Below, piece after piece: positions 10,402 to 21,940 of a DNA stretch of 64,000 bases. Location: contig CM054141.1 of assembly GCA_028751875.1 (NCBI GenBank), forward strand, positions 48,747,516 to 48,811,515, in the 5' to 3' direction. The position numbers and the translations under genes are program-made. Every line of letters begins with the position of its first letter. Positions within the stretch are counted from its first letter, which is position 1. Under the pieces are notes generated by a model. It ran no database searches. It was not told the DNA's origin and was given only the letters and a program-made list of their open reading frames with translations. Source of the DNA: Rapana venosa (Eukaryota; Mollusca; Gastropoda; Neogastropoda; Muricidae).

Positions 10402-10633
10402 CTCGTTTGGCTGTTTCTGTCGGCGATTTGTCTTTAGTCTCCATTAATTTTGTCTTTCTCAGTCTTTCTTGATTTTTTGTCCGGTTGTCTGCATGCCTCC
10501 CAGTGTAAGTGCTAAGTGTCCTTTTGTTTACATGCCTGTTTCCTTTAGTGCTGGACAGTTTAGCCCAACACACAACACTCATGACTCACGGGTTGTGGCC
10601 TAAGGCCAATGTGCAGTAACAGTCTGACGTCTG
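10402..10633. other. Non-genic, nothing recognised
   Basis: Mixed sequence between tetranucleotide and CT repeats. Confidence 0.4.
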
Positions 10634-11053
10634 AACTCTCTCTCTTCCTCCCTCTCTCTCTCTCTCCCTCTCTCTCTCTCCATCCCTCTCTCTCTCCCTC
10701 TCTCTCCTCTCCCTCCCTCTCTCTCTCCCTTCCTCTCTCTCTCTCTCCCCTCTCTCTCTCTCCCTCCCTCTCTCTCTCCCCCCCCTCTCTCTCTCTCTAC
10801 CTCTCTCCCTCCCTCTCTCTCTCTCCCTCTCTCTCTCTCTCCCTCCCTCTCTCTCCTCCCTCCCTCTCGCTCCCTCTCTCCCTCCCTCTCTCTCTCGCTC
10901 TCTCCCTCCCGCTCTCCTCTCCCTCCCTCCCTACCTCTCTCTCTCCCTCTCTCTCTCACTCTCTCTCTCTCCCTCCCCCACCCTCTCTCTCTCTACCTCT
11001 CTCCCTCCCTCCCTCTCTCTTTCTCTCTCCCTCCCTCTCTCTCTATCTGTCCG
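10634..11053. repeat. Long CT/CCCT pyrimidine tract
   Basis: About 420 bp of CTCTCT broken by CCCT every 10-20 bp, essentially all pyrimidine on the plus strand. The 189- and 119-codon frames are repeat translations. Confidence 0.95.
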
Positions 11054-11077
11054 CAGGGGCTCTCTTCTCTGCATATT

Positions 11078-11200
11078 CATCGTCATTTTGCGTTTTAGAG
11101 CGTAGTTATAGGATGACAGAAACTGATATTTCCTCCTATTACAGCAGACAGCTTCCTTTAAATGCTAATCTAGGCTAATAAAACGTTGGCAAATGAAAAC
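11078..11200 (+). repeat. Local duplicate U1, copy 1
   Basis: Contains GCGTAGTTATAGGATGACAG, AAACTGATATTTCCTCCTAT, AGCAGACAGCTTCCTTTAAA and AATAAAACGTTGGCAAATGA. The same 120 bp recurs at 12848-12970. Both copies have a CT tract upstream and an AC tract directly downstream, so the duplication included the microsatellite setting. Confidence 0.85.
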
Positions 11201-11229
11201 TACACACACACACATACACACACAAACAC

Positions 11230-11261
<32 letters not shown>

Positions 11262-11456
11262 AACAAACACAAACACACCCACGCGCAAGCGCGCGCCACA
11301 CACACACACACACACACACACAAACACTACACACACACACACACACATACACAAACACAAACAAACACAAACACACCCACGCGCAAGCACACACACACAC
11401 ACACACTCACGACTATCACACACAGACAGAGGCGGACGGACAGACAGACAGACACA
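11201..11456. repeat. (AC)n with an internal ~100-bp duplication
   Basis: A block ending AAACACACCCACGCGCAAGC occurs twice, near 11290 and 11388, each time after CAAACACTACACACAC. The AC tract therefore grew by duplication of a long block as well as by dinucleotide slippage. Confidence 0.85.
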
Positions 11457-11466
11457 CACACACACA

Positions 11467-11562
<96 letters not shown>
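11457..11562. repeat. (GA)n microsatellite
   Basis: About 90 bp of pure GA from about 11471, directly after GACA/ACAC sequence. Confidence 0.95.
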
Positions 11563-11565
<3 letters not shown>

Positions 11566-11880
11566 GCTCTTAAATTCACTAACTGAAGATAAAAGTTTTC
11601 GTTTCACCAAAACCCATTTCTTTCAAATCACTTGACAGAAGATCAAGCCGTGAAGGCCATTTGCAGATTGTCAGAATATGCATCATAATTCCTCAAATAA
11701 CTGTTCATCTGGGTTTGATAATGCCGCGTGCTTGTCATCAAATATAAACGATCGTGACAAAGACCCCCATGATCAGTGATGTGGAGAAGACATTAAACAT
11801 GTTTTGTGGACGGTGGTGAGCTGTTGACAAAGACCCTGAAATTGAGAAATTAATATGGACAGGCTGTGAAACTCTGTGGG
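11566..11880 (+). repeat. Core I, copy A
   Basis: Aligns by eye with the 15.8-18.3 kb cores: CACTTGACAGAAGATCAAGC, GCAGATTGTCAGAAT, TTCCTCAAATAACTG, CTTGTCATCAAA, GATCAGTGATG, TTTTGTGGACGG and GAAATTGAGAAAT appear in the same order. It is the leftmost and one of the most diverged members of the array. Confidence 0.6.
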
Positions 11881-12847
<967 letters not shown>

Positions 12848-12970
12848 TTTTCATCGGCATTTGGCGTTTCATGGCGTAGTTACTGGATGACAGAAACTGA
12901 TAGTTGCTGCTATCAGAGCAGACAGCTTCCTTCAAATGCTCTTCTAAGCTCATAAAACGTTGGCAGATGA
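12848..12970 (+). repeat. Local duplicate U1, copy 2
   Basis: Partner of 11078-11200, about 1.77 kb away and in the same orientation, with roughly 85-90% identity by eye. Here it is bounded on the left by (TG)n and on the right by (AC)n, so the tracts are complementary and could pair as a stem. Confidence 0.85.
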
Positions 12971-13191
12971 CACACACACACACACACACATACGCACGCA
13001 CGCCCGCACGCGCGCGAACACATATACACTGCACACACGCACGCACGCACAAACACACTAAAATACACACACTTTCTCTCTCTCTGTCTCTTTCTCTGTC
13101 TCTCATTGTCTCTCTCTGTCTCTGCCTGTATGTCTGTCTGTCCGTCCATCTGTCCATCCGTCCGTCTGTCTGTCTGTCTGTCAGCCTCTCT

Positions 13192-13266
<75 letters not shown>
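12971..13266. repeat. AC then CT/GTCT compound microsatellite
   Basis: (AC)n with CGCACGC variants to about 13070, then CTCT, GTCT/GTCC repeats at 13125-13182 and (CT)n to 13266, directly abutting the SINE. Confidence 0.95.
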
Positions 13267-13268
<2 letters not shown>

Positions 13269-13622
13269 GGGATGGGATAGCCTAGTGGTCAGAACATTGC
13301 ACTCGCAATCTGACGACCTGGGTTCGATTGCCATCGAAGGGGATATTTTCCTTTGGAGTTAACATCAGTGCAGACTCCACTCTCCCCCAGAGTCCTTCGG
13401 ATGAGACTATAAACCGAGGCCCTGTGTGCGAATGCACGCACAATATCTTGCGCACATGTTAATCCTGTTCCGCTCTTCATAAGAGTAGGCCATTGTGTGC
13501 CGGTGGGAACAGATGACAGAATTTACAAAACCGCATACACACGGGGACTGTATGTAAAAAGTACATAAGTGCTTATTCCATTATCCTCGATATAAAAGAT
13601 TGAAATAAGTAAAAATTAAAAA

Positions 13623-13626
<4 letters not shown>
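13267..13626 (+). mobile_element. SINE family A, full-length reference copy
   Basis: A tRNA-derived SINE. The head GGGATAGCCTAGTGGTCAGA gives a Pol III A box (TAGCCTAGTGG, 13278-13288), and GGTTCGATTGC (13321-13331) is the B box. The body carries GAGTTAACATCAGTGCAGAC, CGGATGAGACTATAAACCGA, CTTGCGCACATG, GGCCATTGTGTGCCGGTGGG and AATTTACAAAACCGCATACA, and the 3' end is CATTATCCTCGATATAAAAG with an A-rich tail (about 13594-13626). It has CT microsatellite on both sides. I use it as the standard for the other family A copies. No coding capacity; such elements rely on a partner LINE. Confidence 0.9.

Positions 13627-13706
<80 letters not shown>
13627..13706. repeat. (CT)n microsatellite
   Basis: Eighty bases of uninterrupted CT directly after the SINE tail. 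Confidence 0.95.
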
Positions 13707-13711
<5 letters not shown>

Positions 13712-13715
13712 CTCA

Positions 13716-13997
13716 TTACGAACAAAAGACAATCATTTTCCTTTCAATGAAGCTTAATTGTCTGACATTGTTTGATGCCAGGCCAAGCCCGGAGAGCGTG
13801 TCAGGACTGTCAGAATGTGGATTTCTCTTCCTTCACAACTCCCTTTCTAGCTGGAGATGATAATTTTATTGGGCGTTTGTCATCAACCACAAGCGATCTC
13901 TGATGATTAGTGACAGGGATGACACGTTACACGTCCTCCTGGTGTGTTGGGGGCTGTTGAAAAAAGTCTTTGAAATAGAGGAACACTTGAGAGAAGA
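13716..13997 (+). repeat. Core I, copy C
   Basis: About 280 bp: TTTCCTTTCAATGAAGCTTA, GGACTGTCAGAATGTGG, CCTTTCTAGCTGGAGATGAT, GGGCGTTTGTCATCAACCAC, GTGACAGGGATGACACG and TTGAAATAGAGGAACACTTG. It is about 97% identical by eye to 14641-14920. It contains the pyrimidine-tract-plus-AG motif shared by the core I family (CCCTTTCTAG then CTGG). Confidence 0.9.
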
Positions 13998-14222
13998 AAA
14001 TGTGTGTGGGGCATGCACGTGCGTGTGTGTGTGCGTGTATGTGTGCGTGCACGTGCGTGAGTGCATGTGTATATGTGTGTACATGTCTCTGTGGGTAACT
14101 CTATGTAGGGTGTTATATAATTGGGTGTGTATGTAATTGTGTGTGTGTGCATGTGTTTGTGTGTGTGTAATTTTGTGTGTGCGTGTGTCTGTGTGTGTGT
14201 GTGTGTGTATGTGTGTGTGTGC
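13998..14222. repeat. Imperfect (TG)n microsatellite
   Basis: GTGTGT with GTGCGTG and TGTATG variants and a short non-repeat break near 14085-14125. Confidence 0.9.
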
Positions 14223-14430
14223 TGTCAAACAATGATAATTAATTTTTCCTTTCAGTGCTGGTTAATTGCCTCAAGTAATGCCAAGGTTCTCATAATGTTG
14301 ATTTTATTTCCTTCACACTTCTCTAGTTGGCGATGATATTGCAAGGTATCTGTCATCAACTACCAATGAATGCAACAAACCTGCAATGATGGGTGACAGA
14401 GATGACACTTTAAAAACTCTCTTGCATGTA
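14223..14430 (+). repeat. Core I, copy D (diverged)
   Basis: TTCCTTCACACTTCTCTAGT then TGGCGATGATATTGC, CTGTCATCAACTACCAATGA and GGGTGACAGAGATGACAC parallel copy C in order and spacing. It lies between two almost identical copies (C and E), so it predates their duplication or was carried with it. Confidence 0.7.
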
Positions 14431-14469
14431 AATGCCTAAACGCACGCATGCATGCACACACACATATAT

Positions 14470-14500
<31 letters not shown>

Positions 14501-14640
14501 CGCACACACACTTCTCTCTCTACACCCCCCCCCCCCCTCTTCCTCTTTCTTTCTTTCTCTCTCTCTCTCTCTCTCTCTCTCCTCTCTCTCTCAATCTCTC
14601 TCCCTTTCTCTCTCTCTCTCCCTCTCTCTCTCTCTCTCTC
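14431..14640. repeat. AC, poly-C and CT compound tract
   Basis: (AC)n at about 14455-14510, a C13 run near 14525-14537, then (CT)n with CCCT interruptions. Confidence 0.9.
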
Positions 14641-14920
14641 CTAATCAAAGATACTCATTTTCCTTTCAATGAAGCTTAATTATCTGACATTGTTTGATGC
14701 CAGGCCAAGCCCGGAGAGCGTGTCAGGACTGTCAGAATGTGGATTTCTCTTCCTTCACAACTCCCTTTCTAGCTGGAGATGATAATTTTATTGGGCGTTT
14801 GTCATCAACCATAAGCGATCTCTGATGATTAGTGACACGGATGACACGTTACACGTCCTCCTGGTGTGTTGGGGGCTGTTGAACAAGTGTTTGAAATAGA
14901 GGAACACTTGAGAGAAGAAA
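14641..14920 (+). repeat. Core I, copy E
   Basis: Near-identical partner of copy C, offset about 924 bp (TTTCCTTTCAATGAAGC anchors). Only about eight differences are visible, such as ATTGTCTG/ATTATCTG and CACAAGCG/CATAAGCG. This is a recent duplication within the array. Confidence 0.9.
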
Positions 14921-15650
14921 ATGTGTGTGTGTGTGCATGTGCGTGCGTGTGTGTGCGTGTGTATGTGTTGGGGAGGGTGTGTGTGTGTGTGTGTGTGCAC
15001 GCACGTGGTGTGTGAGTGTGTGTGTGTTTGTGTGTGTATGTTGTGTTTGTGTGTTTGTGTGTGTGTTTGTAAGTGTGTGTGCGTGTTTCTGTGTGTGTGT
15101 GTTCGTTGTGGGTGTGGGTGTGCTTTCTTTCACTCGGTCTTTTTCTCTTTCTCATCCTATTTTTCCTCTTCTCTCATCTACCTCTTCTTCTATCTTTCAA
15201 TCTGAGTCTCTATTTTTCTGTGTCTTTCTGTGTCACATTGTTTTTGTCCCTCTCTGTTTCTTTGTCTACCCTTGTCTCTGTCTACCTATATTTGTCTGTC
15301 TATTGGACTGTCTGGCTGGCTGCGTGGCTAATGAGATCCTTCTCTCTTCTTGACATCTATAGTCATAAAACTACTGTGTTTTCTCTTTATCTCTTGCCTC
15401 CTTTCTCAGCCTCTTTCCTCCAAGTTATGTTCTTGCTCTTGTTTCTGTTTTTCTCTCTGTATTTATATTTCCTGATGTGTTTCCCTTTTTTCCTCTGTGT
15501 TCTGCAGTTTTTTGTTAGTCTGTTTGTGTCTTCTTATGGTTTGTTATGTCAATACATAAAGTTATTTCTAGCTTTCAAATAGCTATACAGGATAATTCAA
15601 AAAATACTTTCTGACATTAGAATAAAGGTGTTTTTAATTTTACATATCAG
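14921..15650. repeat. (TG)n followed by pyrimidine-rich DNA
   Basis: Imperfect TG to about 15122, then roughly 430 bp of T/C-rich sequence with TGTCTG-type words (15123-15560). The 142- and 169-codon frames have hydrophobic/Ser-Leu composition from base bias and no motif. No gene supported. Confidence 0.8.
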
Positions 15651-15679
15651 TCAAACTTATAAACGTTTGTCAGAGGAAA

Positions 15680-15703
15680 CACACACATACACACAGAGCA
15701 CAG

Positions 15704-15767
<64 letters not shown>

Positions 15768-16165
15768 ATGCACGCTTGCTCGCATGCGTACATGTTCCCA
15801 CTCACACAGGCATTAGTTAATCGAAATTCATAATTTTCCTTTTCAATGATCCTGAAATGTCTCACGTCACTTGATAGACGATCAAGCAGCAATAACAATT
15901 TCCGGATTGTCCAAAACGTGGAGTTTATTCCTCTGACAATCCTTTCAGCCTGTAATGCCATTACTGGGTGTTTGTCCTGAAACACAAGGAAGGGTAACCA
16001 GTCCCCCTGTGAACAGTGACGGGGCTGACACATTATGCTAGTTGTAGTGTTTAGCCAGCCATGGAAAACGTTTTCATGTTATGTGGACAGGTGGAAATAT
16101 GTCAATTCCTGTGTGTGTGAGTGTGTGTGTGTGTGTTGTGTGTGTGTGTGTGTGTGGGTGTGTGT

Positions 16166-16196
<31 letters not shown>

Positions 16197-16789
16197 TGTG
16201 TGTGTAGTGTGTGTGTGTGTGCGTGTGTGCATGTGTGTGTTGTGTGTCTGTCTGTCTGACTGTGTGTGTGGATATTAGTGTTTGTGTGTTTGTGTGTGTG
16301 TGTGTGTGTATCTGTCTTTCTGTCAGTCTGTCTGTCTGTCTGTCTCTATCTCTCTCAGATGCTGTCTCTGTCTCTGAGTTTCGATCGCTTTCTCTGTGTC
16401 TGTCTCTCACATTGTCTCCATTGTTGTGTCTCTCCCCTCTCTTTCCCCTCTCTACCTCTATTTTTCACTGTGTGTGTTTGTGTGTGTGTGTGTTTATTTG
16501 TGTATTTTTGTGTGTGTACGTGTGTGTTTATTTGTGTTTGTCTATTTGTGTGTATGTGTGTTTGTTTATTTGTGTGTATGTGTGTTTGTTTATTTGTGTG
16601 TGTGAAAGAGAGAGTGAATAATATAAAAAAATTTCTTTTATTGATACAGTGTTTGAATGTCTGTGTGTGCTTGTCTGTTGAATGTTCTTTTGCTGTGTGA
16701 TTTCTTGATGCCATTCCTGATTGATTTTTCCTTTCTCCTCATTGCAAGAATACGAACATGCATGCTGATGAAAAAATGTGTATAGAACA
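15680..16789 (+). repeat. ~1.1-kb tandem unit 1 (core I copy F)
   Basis: The order in the unit is (AC)n (15700-15765), ATGATGCACGCTTGCTCGCA, a core (about 15790-16105: ATGATCCTGAAATGTCTCAC, GATAGACGATCAAGC, TTTCCGGATTGTCC, CTTTCAGCCTGTAATGCCAT, GAACAGTGAC, TATGTGGACAGGTGG), (TG)n, GTCT/CT with CACATTGTCTCCATTGTTGT, a second TG block, then GTGTTTGAATGTCTGTG, TGCCATTCCTGATTGATTTT and TCATTGCAAGAATACGAA. Two more units follow directly. Confidence 0.9.
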
Positions 16790-17241
16790 GACAATTTTTG
16801 GTCAAGATATCACAAGTCTGTTTCAAAACACACATGTACACTCGAATGCACACGCACACACACAGACACACACAAACACACACACACACAAACACACACA
16901 ATGATGCACGCTTGCTTGCATGCATACATGTTCCCACCCACACAGGCATTAGTTAATCAAAATTCATAATTTCCTTTTCAATGATCCTGAATTGTCTCAC
17001 GTCACTTGATAGACGATCAAGCAGCCATAACAATTTCCGGATTGTCAAAACGTGGAGTTTATTCCTCTGACAATTCATTCAGCCTGCAATGCCATTACTG
17101 GTTGTTTGTCATGAAACACAAGGGAGGGTAACCAGTCCTCCTGTGAACAGTGACAGGGCTGACACATTACGCTAGTTGTAGTGTTTAGCCAGCCGTGGAA
17201 AACGTGTTCATGTTATGTGGACAGGTGGAAATATGTCTATT

Positions 17242-17320
<79 letters not shown>

Positions 17321-17872
17321 GTTTGTATGTGTGTGTGTGCGCGCGCATGTGTGTGTGTTGTGTGTGTGTGTCTGACTGTGTATGTGGATATTAGTGTTTG
17401 TGTGTGTGTCTATCTGTATGTCTGTCAGTCTGTCTGTTTGTCTGTTTGTCTCTATCTCTCTTACCTACTGTCTCTGTCTCTGAGTTCGGATCGCTTTCTC
17501 TGTGTCTGTCTCTCACATTGTCTCCATTGTTGTGTCTATCCACTCTCTTTCCCTACTCTACCTCTATTTCTCACTGTGTGTGTTTGTGTGTGTGTGTATG
17601 TGTGTGCGTGTGCATGTGTGTTTGTTTATTTGTGTGTGTTTGTGTGTGTACGTGTGTGTGTATGTGTGTTTCTTTATTTGTATGTGTGAAAGAGAGAGAG
17701 AGAATAATAATCCTTTTTCTTTTATTAATACTGTGTTTGAATGTCTGTGTGTGTTTGGTCTGTTGAATGTTCTTTTGCTGTGTGATTTCTTGATGCCATT
17801 CCTGATTGATTTTTCCTTTCTCCTCATTGCAAGAATACGAATATGCATGCTGATGATAAATGTATATGGAAC
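16790..17872 (+). repeat. ~1.1-kb tandem unit 2 (core I copy G)
   Basis: Repeats every block of unit 1 in order, with its core at about 16930-17235. Non-microsatellite parts are roughly 93-95% identical to unit 1 by eye, whereas the lengths of the AC and TG blocks differ. One base is missing in the core (GGATTGTCAAAACG versus GGATTGTCCAAAACG), which breaks the minus-strand frame that is open in units 1 and 3. Confidence 0.9.
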
Positions 17873-17946
17873 AGACATTTTCTGGTCAAAATAATTATCG
17901 CAAGTCTGTTTCAGAACACACATGTACACTCGTATACACACGCACA

Positions 17947-17998
<52 letters not shown>

Positions 17999-18435
17999 CG
18001 CATGCTTGCTCGCATGCATACATGTTCCCACTCACACAGGTATTAGTTAACCGAAATTCATAATTTTCCTTTTCAATGATCCTGAATTGTCTCACGTCAC
18101 TTGATAGATGATCAAGCAGCCATAACAATTTCCGGATTGTCCAAAACATGGCGATAATTCCTCTGACAATCCATTCAGCCTGCAATGCCATTACTGGGTG
18201 TTTGGCCTGAAACACAAGGGAGGGTAAGCAGTCCTCCTGTGAACAGTGACAGGGCTGACACATTACACTAGTTGTAGTGTTTATCCAGCCGTGGAAAACG
18301 TGTTCATGTTATGTGGACAAGTGGAAATATGTGTCTGCTCCTATTTGTGTGCGTGTGCTTGTGCGAGTGTGTATGTGTGTGTGTTTGTTAGTGTTTGTGT
18401 CTGTGTGTGTCTGTCTATCTCCATCTGTCTGTCTG

Positions 18436-18513
<78 letters not shown>

Positions 18514-18912
18514 ATTTCTCTGTCTCTCACATTGTCTCTTTTGTTTTATTTATCCTACCCCACCTCTCTCCCAACTCTGCCTCTATTTATCACTGCGTGT
18601 GTGCGTGCGTGCACGTGTGTGTGCAGTGTGTATGTGCGCGCGCGTGTATATGTGTTTATTTGTATGGGTGTCTGCGTGTGGCTGTGTATAGCTGTGTGTT
18701 TGTGTGTGTGAGAGAAAGAAAGAGAGTAATAACTTTCTTTGATTGATACAGTGTTTTGAATGTCTGTGTGTGCTTGGTTTTTTTAATGTTTCTTTACTGT
18801 GAGACTTTTCGATATCATTCCTAATTAATTTTGCTTTTCTCCTCATTGCAATAATAAGACAACGCAGCCTGATGATGACTGCATACGGAACAGACATTCA
18901 GGTCAAAATATC
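17873..18912 (+). repeat. ~1.0-kb tandem unit 3 (core I copy H)
   Basis: The core is at about 18000-18320. The GTCT/CT block of units 1 and 2 is replaced by a pure (TA)n at 18436-18509, after which CACATTGTCTCTTTTGTT resumes the shared order. The unit ends at TCAGGTCAAAATATCCCTT, where units 1 and 2 lead into the next AC block. It is the most diverged of the three in its right half. Confidence 0.9.
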
Positions 18913-19452
18913 CCTTGGAGCGGCGATCACCACAGCATCCCTGTAACGTCCCTCTCCACAGATCTTCAGCACCAAAGGGCTTGGCAGTAACTAGCTAGAG
19001 GCACGGAAGTGTAGGGAGAGGCAAAAGTGAGGTCACTTTACGACATGAGCCGCCGGGACCTCCGAATACAGAGAAATGATTTTAGTGCATGATGATGCTA
19101 AGGCAATAAGTATGATGTAAGAGTAATGCTATGAAAGTGCATGAGCCTTAAGACTACTTGACAGGGCTGTACTCTACGCCTCCTGTCTTTATATATCCCG
19201 GCGACAGCCGTGCCTAAGAGATACAGGTACATGCAGTATTGGTCAGATGATTTAAGCAACGCTCTCAAAATCACATCCGTAAAATGGATGAAACTTGACT
19301 GTATGGACTCATTCTTCCCACTCAACCCATAGCGAAGCCATTCTGTGTTGGAGCCTGCCGTAGTACAAAACCCTATGAATCTTACGAGATTTAAACCCAC
19401 GACATTTCAGCCCGTGACTCAGCGCACTAATCACTATCCCATGGCATCTTGT
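18913..19452 (-). mobile_element. Probable tRNA-derived SINE of another family
   Basis: On the minus strand a head-like sequence starts near 19445: GGGATAGTGATTAGTGCGCT resembles a tRNA A box region, and about 30 bp later GTGGGTTTAAATC resembles a degenerate B box. About 500 bp of unique-looking body follows, ending in sequence near 18915. Only one copy is in the window, so family status is inferred from the head alone. No tail or target duplication was identified. Confidence 0.4.
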
Positions 19453-19699
19453 CAAGTCAAGTTAAGTCAAAACCACTGTAATCATTCCATGAAGGGCAGT
19501 GACAATACTGACAGGCACATTGATACGCATCATAATCTCGAAAGACACAAGATAACTATATTTCATAATATTGGTTAAAACATTCCAAGATAACTTCAAA
19601 TATAAATGTCACGAACGCACACACACACACACACAAGGACGCGCGCGCACACACACATGCACATACACATTGTCCTATCACCAAGTAGTGAATGGACAT

Positions 19700-19795
<96 letters not shown>
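19453..19795. repeat. AC microsatellites with short unique leader
   Basis: 19453-19616 is unique-looking. AC tracts follow at 19617-19665 (with CGCGCGC) and a pure block of about 90 bp at 19704-19794. Confidence 0.9.
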
Positions 19796-19796
<1 letters not shown>

Positions 19797-19978
19797 CTTG
19801 CGCACACGTTTAATCCTGTTCCGCTTTTCGTAAGAGCAAGCCATTGTGTGCCGGTGGGAACAGATGACAGAATTTACAAAACCGCATACATTCAGGGACT
19901 GGATGTAAAAAAGCTCATAAGTGCTTATTCCATTATCCTCGATATAAAAGAATAAATAAATAAAATAAAATAAATGTA
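19796..19978 (+). mobile_element. SINE family A, 3' half
   Basis: Starts abruptly after (AC)n at TCTTGCGCACACGTTTAATC and continues through GTGTGCCGGTGGGAACAGAT and ATTATCCTCGATATAAAAG to an (ATAAA)n-like tail. The head and 5' body are absent. Confidence 0.85.
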
Positions 19979-20265
19979 TATAGAAATGCAATGTTATAAA
20001 AAAAAACTTTGATTAAAACAGACATATAAGCTTATTCTTTACGCACGCACGGACGCATGCACGCGCACACACATTACATTTGATCTCCTTCACCGTTTCT
20101 TTGAGCTGTGGATGAAGATACAACGGGCTGTTTGCCAGCAACCAGAACGGAAGGTGACTGATGTCCTGTGAGCAGGGACAGGATGAAATGCTAAACCTGT
20201 TTGCCCCCGTCATCATGTTTGTTTGTTGCTGAAAAGGCCTTTGAAATTGAGATATATGGACAGCT
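19979..20265 (+). repeat. Core I, copy I, with leader
   Basis: From about 20075: CTCCTTCACCGTTTCTTTGA then GCTGTGGATGAAG, GCTGTTTGCCAGCAACCAGA, CTGTGAGCAGGGACAGGATG, TTTGTTTGTTGCTGAAAAGG and TTTGAAATTGAGATATATGG. The order matches copies A and C. It is followed, as in the others, by (TG)n. Confidence 0.65.
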
Positions 20266-20296
20266 GCATGTGTGTGTGCGTGTGTGTAGCATAGTG

Positions 20297-20388
<92 letters not shown>

Positions 20389-20451
20389 TGTTTGTGTGTG
20401 TGCAGTGTTTGTGTGTAGTGTATAGGGTAGTGTGCAGTGTGTGTAGTGTAT
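20266..20451. repeat. (TG)n microsatellite
   Basis: A pure GT stretch of about 85 bp at 20302-20386, flanked by TGTAGTGTGTG variants. Confidence 0.95.
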
Positions 20452-20582
20452 TTTAATTTTTTTAAATTTTATTCTTTTATTTCGAGGATAATGGAATAAG
20501 CACTCATGTGGGTTTTTCCATCCAGTCCCCGTTTGTATGCAGTTTTGTAAATTTTGGCATCCGTTTATCCATTTTGTCATCA
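20452..20582 (-). mobile_element. SINE family A, 3'-terminal fragment
   Basis: The plus strand reads TTATTTCGAGGATAATGGAA, GCACTC, CCATCCAGTCCCCG and TTTTGTAAATTTTGGCATCC, which is the reversed 3' end of family A including its A-rich tail (T-rich at 20452-20482). Truncated after about 100 bp. Confidence 0.85.
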
Positions 20583-20751
<169 letters not shown>

Positions 20752-20835
20752 CTTACGGGCAGCGCAACGGATTGTCGTTCAAATGACAGGCAAGACTAGT
20801 TACTGTCTGAGCGGTTCGACGACGACGAAGGAGAA
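20752..20835 (-). repeat. Interspersed repeat family D, partial copy
   Basis: GGGCAGCGCAAC, a diverged middle, GACAGGCAAGACTAGTTACT and GTCTGAGCGGTTCGACGACG match 30329-30400 in order. The part with ATGCGCTGGG is missing, replaced by the GACA tract. Confidence 0.6.
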
Positions 20836-21104
20836 ACCATTACAAGATAGAATACTTTCTGCATTCTTGAAATAATTCATGCTGGGAAAGCAACCCAGTG
20901 TTTGTGTTTTCGACCGCCAAAAACTAATTCTGGAATTCTGCCAAATACGCAAAAGACATAGATGGCATGATTGAATCAATGTATGGCGTTCAAGACATTA
21001 ATAAAGGAGCCTCCATGGCATTATATCGAACGCTTAATAATATCATCAGAAACAAAAAATGATAATTGATGTTTTGTTTGTGAAGTAAAGAAAATCAGCT
21101 TTAC
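20836..21104. other. Non-genic, nothing recognised
   Basis: AT-rich unique-looking DNA. Confidence 0.4.
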
Positions 21105-21202
<98 letters not shown>

Positions 21203-21265
21203 GATTATGGTGAATAAACTTGCAATTTACTCTCTCTCTCCCTCCCCCCCCCCCCTCTCTCCTCC

Positions 21266-21323
<58 letters not shown>

Positions 21324-21330
21324 GTAAAAT
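21105..21330. repeat. (AC)n then (CT)n
   Basis: A pure AC block of about 90 bp (21106-21195), a short unique link, then C-run and CT to about 21320. Confidence 0.95.
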
Positions 21331-21725
21331 TCTGTCTCAATGCAAGTCAAGTGCACAAAATGACGACTGATGTTGGCTGCCATGACTGAGAACAAAATGT
21401 TTGTCATAATGTTATCATATCTCATAAAAGGATGGGGGGGAAGTCGAGAGATAAAAAAACAGCTGACATATAAAGTATTTCTCTTCATGAGTGCTTAATT
21501 TCCATAGGAAGACTGGTAAATAATCAAACAATGAAGACAATGTCTAGAATGTCAGATTTCTGAATGTCTGTTATGCCATTAACATTTTGTTTTTGCAGTG
21601 AGGATGATATTGCCCTGCTCTGTTGTCTGAGCGTCATTATCTGAAAATAAACTTGATAATCTGTCAAACAAGCTGAAGTGTTGAGAGCAGTACAAAACTT
21701 TGTCACAATCCTCAATATTAGTTAT
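21331..21725 (+). repeat. Core I, copy J, with leader
   Basis: From about 21523: AATGAAGACAATGTCTAGAA, GTCAGATTTCT, TTTGTTTTTGCAGTGAGGAT, GATATTGCC, GAGCGTCATTATCTGAAAAT and AAACTTGATAATCTGTCAAA. The GCAG/TGAGGATG junction and the GTCATNATCT motif match the family. Copy K (22230) shares further leader and trailer sequence, so J and K form a pair about 700 bp apart. Confidence 0.55.
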
Positions 21726-21820
21726 CTCTAAAACCTTTCATTGACTCTTGATTTGTTTTATTTGTCATAATTCGTGAGTTAGAGAAAATGAGCAAGAACA
21801 TGCAAATTATAATAAACTAG

Positions 21821-21902
<82 letters not shown>

Positions 21903-21940
21903 GGGAGAGAGAGAGGGGGGGGAGAGATAGAGAGAGGGGG
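21726..21940. repeat. (GA)n/(GACA)n microsatellite with AT-rich leader
   Basis: GA from about 21822 with GACA units at 21875-21902 and a GGGGGG interruption. Confidence 0.9.

Noticed and set aside
13267..13340. A genuine tRNA gene
   Set aside because: It has A- and B-box matches, but no proper acceptor-stem pairing is evident and it continues into a repeated SINE body.
15073..15582. 169-codon hydrophobic frame as a membrane protein
   Set aside because: T/C-rich DNA gives Leu/Phe/Ser/Val runs in any frame; no start context, neighbours or motif.
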